This document shows, one piece after another, positions 19,951-30,525 of a stretch of DNA of 64,000 nucleotides. This stretch comes from Aplectana chamaeleonis (Eukaryota > Nematoda > Chromadorea > Rhabditida > Cosmocercidae): assembly GCA_029168955.1 (NCBI GenBank), contig JAPDOI010000290.1:806001-870000 (forward strand). Reading direction: 5' to 3'. The position numbers and the translations under genes were made by a program. Positions within the stretch are counted from its first letter, which is position 1. Each line of letters starts with the position of its first letter. The notes below the pieces were generated by a model that saw nothing but the letters and a program-made list of their open reading frames with translations, was not told where the DNA came from and ran no database searches.

Positions 19951-20319
19951 CCATACCCAAAGCTGTCGTCCGCTGCTTTTACTGAGAATAATTGCTTCAG
20001 CACGGACCCGTTCTCTTCTTCCTTTTTTAAACCTGAAAATTAAGGCCTGAAAACATTCCTAAAAAGCTGGGTTTTTAACTTGAAGCGAACCTTAGGTACA
20101 GGCTGTCAAAACGCGAAGCTCGCATGGTTTCTACGTGGGCTGGTGCGGAGCGGTGCGTAGAGACTGCGAGAGAGCGGAGGACATCCTATAGATTTTAAAT
20201 GTCGTTGCGCACACCTTTTGGCGTTAGTATGAAGCGAGGTATGCTGGCTTGTCCCCGAGATGCGGACTGCCCGACACAGTTGTGTGGTCCGTTTATTAAT
20301 CTCTTGGAGTACGTTATGT

Positions 20320-20602
20320 TACTGTGCTTATCTGGGTCAAATTCCGATCCGCATTTGCGTCTTGACACGCTTTGCGGCCGCGCGCTCTGGAGTCAGAAGA
20401 GCTTCCAGCGCCGCAGCCGCCGATCTGCGGACTCTAGGTGGGTTTTGGAAACTGGAAACTAAGAAAAATTGGAGAAAATTGTGTAAAAAAGCCACATCGG
20501 GTTGGTTTTGACGCTGGAAACCCGACTGGCTCGAGCGCGTGCGGCCGCAAAGCGTGTCGAGACACAATTGCGGACCGGAATTTAACCCAGATAAGCACAG
20601 TA
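20320..20602. mobile_element. MITE with about 56-bp TIRs (tactgtgctt family), copy 2
   Basis: tactgtgcttatctgggtc at the left and its counterpart gacccag-like/ataagcacagta at the right, with inner cgctttgcggccgcgcg / gcgtgcggccgcaaagcg arms. Aligns with 15282-15536. The inner arms are better preserved here. Confidence 0.85.
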
Positions 20603-20904
20603 TTGTGGGTATACGATAGTTCGGTCAGAGTCTAAGATTCGATTAACATTTCTCTTTGGGGTTATTAGGGGTACCGAACACGATTCAATTAGGCCTACCA
20701 TAACCTGAGTGACTCTCAGAATAGAGACAAGCGGGCCTCAGGTTCGTGTTCAGCACCGTAAATAACCCCTGAACACCAGTTTTGAGCTTGATCGGTAATA
20801 TTTTTCTGAACATCCCTAAATTTCCCTAATGCCATCCTGACGAATCATGAGAAGTTCGGTGCTATTGCAGTGGAGGGGGCCACTATGGCGCGATGCACTT
20901 GGCC
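20603..20904. other. dispersed-repeat relic
   Basis: Contains the recurring module caggttcgtgttcagcacc followed by taaataacccctg (about 20735-20775), also seen at 18925, 19065, 19245 and 26415. Nothing else recognised. Confidence 0.4.
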
Positions 20905-21452
20905 ACACCCATTTTACCGTGCCGCGCTGAGTTTGAGCACCTAAGGCATCTTTCATAGTCCTCACCGCAAGCACGGCACGCGCGTGACGCGCGGGAGGGG
21001 CGGTGGACTATGAAAGTTCTTACCGCGCGGCACGCGCGGGACGCGCGGTAAGAACTTTCATAGTTCATCAGCACCGCCATAGCGGTGCCGCCCAAACGGC
21101 CGTGGCGGTTTTACCGTTTCAATCAATAATTGCTTCTCGATTTGAGTCCACTCCAACATAAATAATTCTGGGATTATCCTGCGCCACCGCATACGCAAAT
21201 GCAAGCCAGAATTTTCTGTACAAGTCCCAGTTGAGGCCCGACTTTTACCCGCACCGCCACGGCGGTACCGCTGGAGATTTCATAGTGGCTTTCCGCTCGT
21301 CCCGCGCGTGCCGCGCGGTGAAAAGTTTCATAGTCCACCGCTCGTCCCGCGCGTCACGCGCGTGCCGCGCCTTCGGTGAGGACTATGAAAGATGCCTAAC
21401 CGGGGTTTTCCTCTCCTGCCAAAATCAGGAGAGGCATAAAAAATGGGCGTGC
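20905..21452. mobile_element. GC-rich foldback element
   Basis: acacccattttaccg at 20905 is mirrored by aaaaaatgggcgtg near 21435-21452. Inside, ctaaggcatctttcatagtc / gactatgaaagatgccta and accgccatagcggtgccgcc / gcaccgccacggcggtacc are mirrored, and blocks of gcacgcgcgtgacgcgcgg occur several times in both orientations. Arms of about 200 bp. It contains further short hairpins (agttcttaccgcgcgg / ccgcgcggtaagaactttc). CpG content is much higher than in the surroundings. Non-coding. Confidence 0.7.
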
Positions 21453-21623
21453 CTAATTGCGATACAACAGTGCTCCCCCGCTGCGATAGCACCAATAGTT
21501 CCTCTTTCACAATCCCCGGGAGCATCTATAGACGACAATTTCGAAAATCTCAGGCGAAAGTTTCGGATCTCGCCCGCTGTTTTTGAGGAAGAACTGACTG
21601 AGTGAGTGCTGGACCCGGAGTTA

Positions 21624-21969
21624 GGCGCTAGTCATACTACTCAACACCGGCGTGGCATGCGCGGGCGTGGCGCTAGAGTATGAATACTTCTCGTACGGGT
21701 GACGCACGTGCTGCGCTTGCGGAGACTATGAATACACCAGCGGCGACGCCAAAACGGAGCGGAAAAAGTGGGCCTAACTTTTCCAAACAAGCTAATTCTG
21801 TACACACGTTCAAAACCACGTTAGCGAGGAATTGTAATGGAATTAATTATCATGAATCGGAATGAAATCGATGATGATCTGATAGTGAAAATGGCTAAAA
21901 AGCCCGCCGCCATGGCGGAGTGGGCGTCACGCGCGTACCGCGCTGGCGTTGAGGAGTGTGAATAGCGCC
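21624..21969. mobile_element. PIF/Harbinger-like MITE, TTA duplication
   Basis: TIR ggcgctagtcatactactca / its diverged complement tgaggagtgtgaatagcgcc, bordered by TTA on both sides (21621-21623, 21970-21972). A 3-bp TWA duplication is characteristic of PIF/Harbinger. A related copy is at 36291-36695. Subterminal cgtgacgcacgtgctgcgc patches are GC-rich. Non-coding. Confidence 0.75.
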
Positions 21970-22237
21970 TTACTCCAAAGGTTAAGTATGCCTAGGTTGA
22001 CCGAAGCTGCGATTGTCAGCTAGCTGGACTGCTTATGGCATCTAGGCCAGAATTCATCAAATGCTGGCCATGGTTAGCGTTCCCTCCTATGGTAGGGAAC
22101 ATTGGGTGCGAATCGATTGGCCCAGTTCATGGTCAAGACGTGGTTGTCGTTTGGTGATTTCCACCCCTTTTGTCCGACTTTCCGACACCGTTTGAATGTT
22201 GGCAGGTGGCTTGCTGTGATTCAAAACATCCCTTCTT

Positions 22238-22440
22238 TGTCACAAGGTAGCCGAGTTGAAGGCAGAACTCAGATGTCAGGTAGGACTCGAACCTGCATTA
22301 CGCGCTTTCCGGGCGAGAGTGTTACCATTACACCACCGACCCCCCGCTCTGCATCTCTCAGCTATTCACACATGAACTGTGTAGGCCCAACAGCAATCAC
22401 TCGCTAACGATTTTGTGTTCAACTCGGCTACCTTGTGACA
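22238..22440 (-). mobile_element. 203-bp TIR element enclosing a tRNA-like sequence
   Basis: A perfect 23-bp TIR (tgtcacaaggtagccgag then ttgaa on the left; its exact complement at 22418-22440) encloses a tRNA-like block on the minus strand. A possible 4-bp duplication tctt flanks it (22234-22237 and 22441-22444). This combines the ends of a DNA-transposon MITE with a polymerase III promoter, an arrangement unlike an ordinary SINE, which has no TIR. Confidence 0.75.
22274..22343 (-). pseudogene. tRNA-like sequence with intact A and B boxes
   Basis: On the minus strand, box A TGGTGTAATGG (22325-22335) and box B GGTTCGAGTCC (22283-22293) both fit the polymerase III consensus. D-arm and T-arm can form. 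The acceptor stem has at least one mismatch and G-T pairs, the anticodon stem has a C-T mismatch, and position 33 would be C instead of the nearly universal T (loop CCGGAAA, nominal anticodon GGA). It is therefore more likely a tRNA-derived pseudogene or short RNA gene than a working tRNA. Confidence 0.5.
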
Positions 22441-22444
22441 TCTT

Positions 22445-23455
22445 TTGATCATATACCATGCCGTAATAAGGGATCGAAACATTCCAAAAACATCAAAATC
22501 ACATACCCACTTTGTTCAATGTTAACAAGGGGAGTGTGAAGCGCGCCATTTTTCCAGACCTCGGCGAAGTTATGATCACTTCCCCGGTTAAAAAAACTCC
22601 GGAAAATTGTACCTCGCTACTCCTATTCCACATCTTAGCCTGAACTCTTTTAGATACTTCTCCAGATGCTCACCTTATCCAAATCTGCGACCCCCCCCGA
22701 AACCAAGTTGTTTCGCGACGCAATCGCTGTAGACCCTGCAGTCAACTCTAGCCTCGAGTGCTGTGGAGAGAAGGTTTCATGACGTGACATACCTACCGTC
22801 AAGCCTACGATGACTAAATCGGGCGGTGATAAAATGAAGTGGGCGCGGCGCAACCGCGTCATATCCGCCACTGACATTGAGTTGATTCTGCTAATCTCCT
22901 GCCCATATTCTCACATATTTCGATTCTTCGTCCTCAAATTCACGGGAATACGGGCAGTAGGTTGGCGATATCACTTAAATAACAAAGGCGGTGCAAATGA
23001 TACACGTGGCCGCTTAGCGCCCGCTTCAACTCAGCGCCGCCCGTCGTTGACGGCATCTTTCGCCGTCGCGGCTATGAGCGGTACAGGAACGCGATGGCTA
23101 CATTTCTCAGTAGGTGCGATTCGATCGCCTTAGCGTAAAAATCCGGGCCGCGATTGCAGACGAGCGCTGCTGCGGCACGGAATGCGATGATAATCTTGTC
23201 GAGACCTCATGGTCTCAGCGCAACTAGTCGTGGTTTCAACACGATGTTTAAATTGCTGTTTGTCAGAGGAGCGGTAGTCTGCAGCTGTGGGATCTAACAT
23301 TTGTTCCGATAAGGAATCTACACAGACCATGTGTACAGTTGAGCTCGGCTCATGAGGGTGAAAATATCAGTTCACGAATATTTTTGCCCACCGGCGGGGT
23401 ACATCAACATGCGTGTATTTTTTCGTCGTATTCATGCAATGAGTTTTTTTTTCAG
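22445..23455. other. intronic sequence, no recognised feature
   Basis: No family recognised. A ten-C run lies near 22691 and GC-rich blocks at 22845-22860 and 23020-23100. Confidence 0.35.
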
Positions 23456-23487
23456 AGTCCCCATTTGCTGTGTTCCATCATGTCTAG
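23456..23487 (+). CDS. possible alternative terminal exon
   Basis: A textbook nematode acceptor (gagtttttttttcag) is followed, in the phase left by the 12381-12516 exon, by nine codons (E, then SPFAVFHHV) and TAG at 23485-23487. It could give a short alternative C-terminus. In another frame the same DNA stays open for 24 codons. Support is only the splice site and phase. Confidence 0.2.
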
Positions 23488-24495
23488 AAGAGAAGAAGGA
23501 GATTATGTTGACGACATAGGACACTTGTGATGACGAACTGCATAGCTCAATGAGAAGCTCTGTGGTGCTCAAAGCAGGGTTCGCGATTGAACCATTTTTC
23601 TTTCGGCTAGATACCTTGGGTGGTTTTCATGAGAAGTATTGTATAGAAATAGCAGTGCTAGACGCAAAATGTCTGTCTTACCGAAATCACCGATAAACTG
23701 GAGAGGATAGCCGAGGCATGAAAAGGTCCCGTGTGTTTCCGATTGAAGCACAAAATGGTTTCTATTGCAAACCCTGGCTTCATCTTTGAACGAAGTGATT
23801 TACATAATTCATGCTTTGTTCAAATAAATGTGTGATAATAGTGTAATTTCAAGCAGTTATACTTTGTTGGGTCAAAAATCCGGAGGAAAAAATAAGGTAA
23901 AAAAATAACGGAGGAAAGACCCATAACGCATATCAATCGGCGGCACGAGACTTCAAACAGAGGATGAGAATTTTGATTTGTTTATTAACTTGTTCATGTA
24001 ATGGTCACTACGTACAATGATCACTCATAAAAAGTTAAAGTCACCGAAACTTGGAAGAAGATAGGACAATCAAACGGAGCTCAAACTAACTTACCTCCCA
24101 TACTTGTGTAAGCAAATAGGTGGTCCGAAGTTACATTTGGAGAAAAAATTTAAATCTTTATTCAAATCGAAATATTAACGAAATCAAAGCCGTTTCGCAC
24201 TTTACCCCCTAGACGGCAAAGAGTAATGGATAAATGCTTCTCACCGTGCTCATCAGTAGGGAGGGAGAAGCGATTGTCAAAAGTACTTATTTTGTACCCG
24301 TCCTCTCCACGACAGCATCTGCACCGCGAATATTCTTAGAGCAACAAGTACATATTACACGAACATACTGTCAATTGTGCAAAGGTTACTCAAACTCTTT
24401 TTTTTAAGGAAAAAATTAACCGGGTTCATAGCATGTGCGTGCGTGCGTATGCCGTAAACCTTCACCTCCCCCCTCCGCAATAGAGGGTGAAAGGC
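23488..24495. other. intronic sequence with a decayed TTAA-family MITE
   Basis: caaagcagggttcgcgatt at 23570 and gcaaaccctggcttcat at 23767-23783 look like eroded ends of the family at 24656-25098. The remainder has no recognised feature. Confidence 0.35.
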
Positions 24496-24655
24496 ATGCA
24501 AATCAGGGATGAGCGGAAATTTTTCTCTGAATTGCGGAAATCGGAAATCGGAACAACCTCAAGTTCGGAAATCGGAAATCGGAAATGGTCAGCGAAACTC
24601 TTAACCCTTCCTTGGTGATTGTTCCTGCCAAAAGACTTGGACTTATCCTACTTAA

Positions 24656-25098
24656 AGGCAGGGTTCTCGATGGAATTGGTTGTTGTGTTATCCCCATGGA
24701 ATGGTAAATCTGGCCATCACAAAAGTGAAAGTGAGCGAAAAATTGGAGAAAAATCGCTCAGGAACAAATTATCGCTGGGTGTCCTTTCGCACCCAATTAC
24801 CGGGATTTGTGTAATAGCCTGTTTTGTCGACTTTTATTTTGCTTCTAACGTAATTACTGAGCATTTCTGGAGACCACTGACCACTTTAGCAGCAAAATAA
24901 AAGGCTTATAAGCAAGCATTCATGAAAAGCTCGTTAATTGGGGGGCCGTCTGACACTGGTAATTAGCCGTTATACCTTGTTTTTGAGCGGTTTTCCCGCG
25001 AATTTCCGTGGTTTTTCACTCATTTTTACCCTTGCGATGACTAAATCTACATTCTCATGAAGAGAGCTCAACATTAATTTTTATCGCGAACCCTGCCT
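24656..25098 (+). mobile_element. TTAA-flanked MITE (AGGCAGGGTTCTCGA family)
   Basis: aggcagggttctcga and tcgcgaaccctgcct form the ends, bordered by TTAA at 24652-24655 and 25099-25102. About 443 bp, non-coding. It is nested inside the hAT-like element and is therefore younger. Confidence 0.8.
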
Positions 25099-25175
25099 TT
25101 AATTGAACAATGTGAACACTCACGCGTACTTATAGGCGTGTATCGTGACGCTTTGAATCATAGCAGAATCAGTTA

Positions 25176-25515
25176 GGTCCCACACAGTTTTCCAGGCAGC
25201 TGCAGCACTTCAAGTCGGTCCAACACAGTTTCCCCGGCGATCGGCGCACTCCCAGTAGAGTCCCGCAAACTTTTCTTCCCGACACTTGGCGCACTCCTAG
25301 TTGGGTGCAACACACTTTCGCCGGCGCTTGGTGCCCTTCAAGTTGTGTCTAACACAGTCTCCCCGGCGCTCGGTGGCACTCCAAGTTGAGTGCAACACAG
25401 TCAGTTCCTCTGGCGCTCGGCGCATTCCCAGTTGGGTCCCGCACACTTTTTAAGCGCTTGGTGCACTCCAAGTGAAGCCCAGCGCACAGTTTTGGCGCTT
25501 GACGCACTTCAACTC
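25176..25515 (+). repeat. degenerate minisatellite, period about 46-50 bp
   Basis: About seven diverged units built from the words acacagtttccccggcg, ctcggcgcactcc and aagttgagtcc. Units differ by substitutions and small indels, so it is old. Non-coding. Confidence 0.7.
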
Positions 25516-26563
25516 AGAAAATGCTGAGCAGGTTACCTGAGACTTCAACGAAAGTTGCATGATGGCCTCACGCAACTTGCTTTGAGTTCACAAGTAACTT
25601 GAAGCGATGTTACGTGTAGTTTGACGAGATTTTTGATTAAAGTGACGTGCGCTTATAATGAATACACAACATTGCGAGTAACTTGCACTGTTGGTACATG
25701 TTACTTGACTCGTACACGCGACGTGGCCGGCACATTGACAAACGACGAGACCAGCACACCGTCACGCGGCGGAAACTGCTCGGCGAGAACGACTGGGCCG
25801 ACAGCGGTCTATCAGGCGGGTAACTGAATGGACGACGCTGCCCACATCTGAGTACTGCCTCCAGAGTGCATCGTGTACCTCCCTAGGGAACGTCACGCCG
25901 CGTAGATAAGTTACATTGGCGACAAAATAATATATTTAAGTTACACACCAGTGCTTTATGTCACGCGTAACTCAACTCGCACCATGGAACACATATGCAA
26001 TGTTTAAGGTCAAATGTAACTTAAAGTTGTAAAGACAGGTTGCCGACAAAATATACAGAGCCCTTAATTCGCATGTGACTCTGTCAGAAATTCCTTACAT
26101 GTGGAGTCCCGCACCCTTCTCTCGGCAAACTCACAGCGGGCCTTAAATCTCACATGCAACCGTTCATGAAACCCTTCAGCGAGCTTCAATTTAGGATACT
26201 GATTATATCGTGTTATTAGTACACACCATCCCACCATAATAACGACAAACCAAATCGCCTAATTTCTGAAAAAAACGACCGAATTTCCGTTCATTCTCAC
26301 AAACACGCACAGACATACACGCAGAGTTAGGCAAATATATGTAGATAGTAGGATAGTTATTGAATAATTTTCCTGTAAATGCACTCAACTCTAGCTTTCT
26401 AAAATGTGAAGACGGACCTCGAATTCGAATTCAGCGCCCCAGATCTCCTTGAGAATTTGGCAAGGAAAAGGGTTCAAAAATCTAAACTCCGATATTTCCG
26501 ATTTTTTCCGCATTTTTAGGCTTTTTTTCGGAAATCGGAATTCCGCTCATCCCTGTTGCAAAG

Positions 26564-26939
26564 GTTAGTGCTGTTGCACAACACATTCGGGAATTTGATA
26601 CGTCAGTCAAGAGCATTCCATGCTTCTGTTACAAATGTCAAAGTTCCAATGCGGGTCTGCGTGTTCCTAATCCTTCATATTACTATTGATGAGATAGTCG
26701 GCCACACGCAGCAAGGTGGCGCTTGGAAGCGTGGGCCCCAAGCTGTGCAAGGACACAGCCCCGCTGGACCTTGACTCTGAAATCCGCGCTGAATTAATTC
26801 TCCGCCAACGCGTAGCTACATGCCTCACACGCAAACCAGAGATGCCCAGGGCTTCGGAGGCATCTTGTCTAATTTTGACATGAGGATTTACGTAAATTAC
26901 GGAAATTTGGCCTCAGTTGGTGAAGTTTTTGCTACAGCG
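26564..26939. other. intronic sequence, no recognised feature
   Basis: No exon or repeat family recognised. Confidence 0.35.
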
Positions 26940-27300
26940 CCCGCATGTTCTACGCTTATTCTCGTTGCAGCACTCGGTCGATCGACCCACCCAGTCTTGA
27001 TCCGTACTAGAAAGACGATCCCCTCTGAGATCGAGCGCATCGCCGGTTCTTCTCCACGGCCTGCAGCATACCAGCGGCTAAAATTATCCCTAGCAAGGTC
27101 TTCCAGAGAGCGACTCGGGGTCACCCTCCACGACCACTCACAGAGTATCAAGTTATCCGTGGATTGACTGGGCCAACACTGTTCGTACAGCATCCCTGCG
27201 CTCCGCGTAGCCAGCGCGGGTTTAAGATTGCATTTCAATACAGGCTGTCGCTAAACCCGTAGATTCTCGCGACAAAATCATAGCGAGAATATACGGGTTA
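26940..27300 (-). repeat. dispersed repeat with hairpin head, copy 2
   Basis: Reverse-orientation relative of 2268-2480. Hairpin aacccgtagattctcgc (27254) with gcgagaatatacgggtt (27284), then the blocks tagtacggatcaagactg, gctgcaggccgtgg and gaccccgagtcgctctctgg on the minus strand. Confidence 0.6.
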
Positions 27301-30023
27301 AGCATGAAAGTGTGGAGAGAAGGAGACGCAGCATGCGCGCGCCGACGCGCGCGATAAACGGAAATAAATTTCACTCGGAAACACAGGATACTTCCAGACT
27401 GTTCTCCCCCCCCCTCCCTCCCCAGGGTCAAGCAGAGTTGCTAAATTTCGCAACGGGAGGTGAAGGGGGTCAAAAAAAATTTCTTCCGATATTGTAGGAT
27501 ATCGGATCGAAAAATTCCGGTCCGAAAGTCGAAATTTGGTAAAATTATCGGAAAGTCTCGTTATTTTTCCTCACTAAAGGGAAAGATCATAGCATTGCTG
27601 ACGTTCTAGACGCTTGAGTTCGACTTCTGAACGAGTTTTCGTATGACAGTTTTGGTAATTAAATGTAAATTGCCCAGAAATCGCGCCTCGGAGGTAGAGA
27701 GGGGATTGCAAAAATTCAGAATTCTGGGGAAAAATTGATGGTGAGGGGTTTCGCTCCGATTTTGAGAAATTGTGCAACGCCCCGCTTGACCCCGCCGCTC
27801 CCCTCGGGCTTGGCTGCTAGTGCGCCCTCTGCCAGGTTCAGGGTGACTGGACATCCGAGAATATTGAAATTTCCATTAGTTCAAAAAATTGAGGTTTATA
27901 TTTAAGCAAAGTCACGGTCCGCAGATGCCGCACGTAGCTCCAAGATAGACATGCTTGAACCAAGGAGTCCGTCGCGATTAATCTTTGTCCCAACATAGTT
28001 ACCTACGAGGTGTGTGCCGCAAGAGCGGTTGTCTGCGACTGCAAACCGAAATTTTACTTTCATATGGACAGTAAAAAGAATAGGAAAAAACTCGTATGGC
28101 TACTAAGCGTACGTGTGCGCAGGGTAGATGAGAGACAGCGAAACAACGGAGGGAAGACGAAGTGAGCAGAATCGCGCGCACACGCTTGCGCGATGAGTGA
28201 TTAAAATTTCTTTCTTCTTACAGAGGCTGACTCAAAGACATCGTCCACGATTAATTTCGTTTTCGAGTTTTCCATATTTAATGAGAGCTCTAAAACCCAA
28301 TATAATAGCTACATTGAAAAAACGGCGAAAAAAATCACTAAAAGCCTCTTTTTCAGCCCGAAAATATCTTAATTGACTTTTGATAAAGGAAGAGTCGATC
28401 GTTAGAGCTCGCTGTGTTGACCCATGATCTCACGATCAAATGAAGTTCATTTTTCTTTCAATTGATTTGTGGAGAAGGAAAGGTTATTCGATGTGTGTAG
28501 TAAAGTCATTCTTCACGTAATCGTATAATATATTCCATCAATTTTCCCTAATTTGTACCATATCAATTGCTGATCGTTTACTTATATGATTGCTGACAGC
28601 AAATTGTGCCAGATGACTGACGGAGGGTCGGCCTCTTTTGACGGAATTTGAGACGTTCAACCTCATTTATCTTCACAGTAAAGTGTTTTTAACTGAACAA
28701 ACCCTCCCTACGTTCTTAGGTGGGCCCAGAAAATCATTTGAACCGAAAAAGCGATGAGTGGTTTTCAGGGTGTACGATGCCTTTAACCTTGTCTTCTCCA
28801 GATTCGTCTCACCAAATGTATTTTTGTCACTTTCTGCATCTCATTGTGCGTAAATAGTTGGATTTTTCGGTCCGGAGCGTCTGCGGCTCCCTCACGCCCA
28901 GAGATAAGTGGTCCGTTGTGTACGACTTCAGCGAAACCACGATACCCTCCCCTTGAGAAAAACCTCTCGGAAACTTCAACGATAGTCTACCCAAATTTTT
29001 CGATGTGAACCGGAACTCTTATGATCCTCACACAAATTTTTCATTTTCAGGCAAACATTTCCACGACCCCCCCCCACCCGCCATTGAAAAATTCCACAAC
29101 CGCGCTTGACCACTCTCGTATACTGGGTCAGGTGGGCCGTTGTGTAAGTCCGCAACGGAGCTACGACTCCCTTCACTTTATGAGTAAAATTTTACAAACT
29201 TCCACGATCTCATTCTGAGTTTGGGCGGTCCCTAGTAAGTCGCCGCGATTACTGTAATGTAGAAAAGAGTGCCGATAGAAAATAAGCTCGTAGTCAATTT
29301 TCAAATGCGGATTCCAGAGCTGACTTCAGTGATGTATGTCACAAAAGCTTACCTTTGGAAGCCGAAAAAGTGGTTGAGGGTGTAGCTTGAGAGGGGATCG
29401 AGTACTCGAATGGTAGAGGTTTAAAGAACTTGCAGTTCCCACCGAACTGTGGCCAATGCTGGGTCTGCCACTGGCAAGCACTTCATCAACGTATTCCACC
29501 GCCCGCGTTAACAATGTCACTCCACCGCGAAGATCCCTTAGCGCAGTTCTAACCGACGCTCGAAGCCAAACAGCGGCAAATGCGTTGCGGCCAAACGCAA
29601 ACAACCAGCAAAGTTTTGTGTGCCCTGTTCGTTGAGCAAATGGCCACTGAACATATAAAACAAAGCATGAACAAAAAAAACATACGTTTTCTGACGAGGC
29701 TTCGAAAATTTTCATTCCAAATGGAGATGCTAACGCCGAGCTCTTTTCCACACCGCAAGGGTAGGCTTCAAATCTAGCACCACCTACAAATTGAGGCATA
29801 TTTCCGCTACTCTTGCTGAAAGGAAACTCTGGTCCGCAGTTGCCGCACGCAACTCCAATAGGGTTAATGGCGGGACCCAGCTCAGCTCTCGTATGGTTAA
29901 CCGTTGTCCCAGCACGAATACCTCTGAAATGCGTGCTGCAACCAGGGCCAAGCGGAGTGTTGAGCAATTTTTCGAAATCGGAGGCGACACCAACCCGCGG
30001 CGCAATTTCTGATCAGTTTATAT
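27301..30023. other. intronic sequence with decayed repeats
   Basis: No exon recognised in about 2.7 kb. Related decayed segments with ggtccgcagttgccgcacg-like and gtgtgccgcaa / gcgtgctgcaacc words occur at 27915-28050 and 29820-29960, probably remnants of the family at 37214-37395. A C-rich run lies at 29067-29078. Frames at 29326-29967 (minus) show no family signature. Confidence 0.35.
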
Positions 30024-30027
30024 TTAA

Positions 30028-30512
30028 AGGCAGTGTTCACGATAAGAATCGTTTTTCTGCTTTTCCACCTATCTTGAAGACGGTCCCATGCTGATTCCAA
30101 TGATGTTTTTGGAATCGTACAAGACCTTCTGGGAACGGCGTTTTGGTCCCAGAAAGATAGAGCTAAGGAGACATGGTGGACGAGTTGTCCGAGGCTTGTA
30201 ACTTCCGTCTTATGCAGCCGATGTATGCGAGCTGACCTGAGTAAAGAGAGACGTTGAGAATTAAGGGAAGAACGGGGCTTTTGATCGGAAACCATCGCTC
30301 ATCTCACAATCTCGAGCACTCATTTGTTCACGTCGGTGGGCGTGGAAAGTGCATCTGGGTGTGACGAGCTGACGGGTATCCAACTTTGGGGCCGTAGGGG
30401 ACCGTTCCAAGCTCAATTTTCTAAGTTTTTTCAACGTTAGGTTTGCGCTAGGCCCCGCAGCTGCCGATCTCCACCAAAAAATCAGACATGGTTTTTATCG
30501 TAGACACTGCCT
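30028..30512 (+). mobile_element. TTAA-flanked MITE (AGGCAGTGTTCACGATAA family), copy 2
   Basis: Ends aggcagtgttcacgataa and ttttatcgtagacactgcct, bordered by TTAA at 30024-30027 and 30513-30516. Aligns with 14239-14675 except for an extra block of about 53 bp (near 30127-30179). RTE copy 2 inserted only 2 bp beyond its right TTAA. Confidence 0.85.
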
Positions 30513-30518
30513 TTAATT

Positions 30519-30525
30519 ACTGTCT
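30519..30525 (+). repeat. target-site duplication, left copy of RTE copy 2
   Basis: actgtct, repeated at 33662-33668 right after the RTE 3' end. Confidence 0.7.

Larger units (their letters stand above)
24504..26555. mobile_element. 2.05-kb hAT-like non-autonomous element
   Basis: Ends cagggatgagcggaa and ttccgctcatccctg are perfect 15-bp TIRs starting with the CAGGG typical of many hAT elements. Flanking 8-mers atgcaaat (24496-24503) and ttgcaaag (26556-26563) agree at 6 of 8 positions, fitting an old 8-bp hAT duplication. Subterminal ggaaatcggaaatcgg repeats occur at both ends. No transposase was found. It contains a nested TTAA MITE (24656-25098) and a degenerate minisatellite (25176-25515). 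Confidence 0.75.

Noticed and set aside
21619..21630. Telomere-type ttaggc word
   Set aside because: Single occurrence that is the TTA duplication plus the start of a MITE TIR; no tandem telomere repeat in the window.
22274..22343. Functional tRNA gene
   Set aside because: Mismatch in the anticodon stem, C at position 33 and a weak acceptor stem; retained as tRNA-like pseudogene.
29326..29967. 213-codon minus-strand frame as a gene
   Set aside because: No family signature, no splice context, overlaps decayed repeat words, and other frames of the same DNA are also open.
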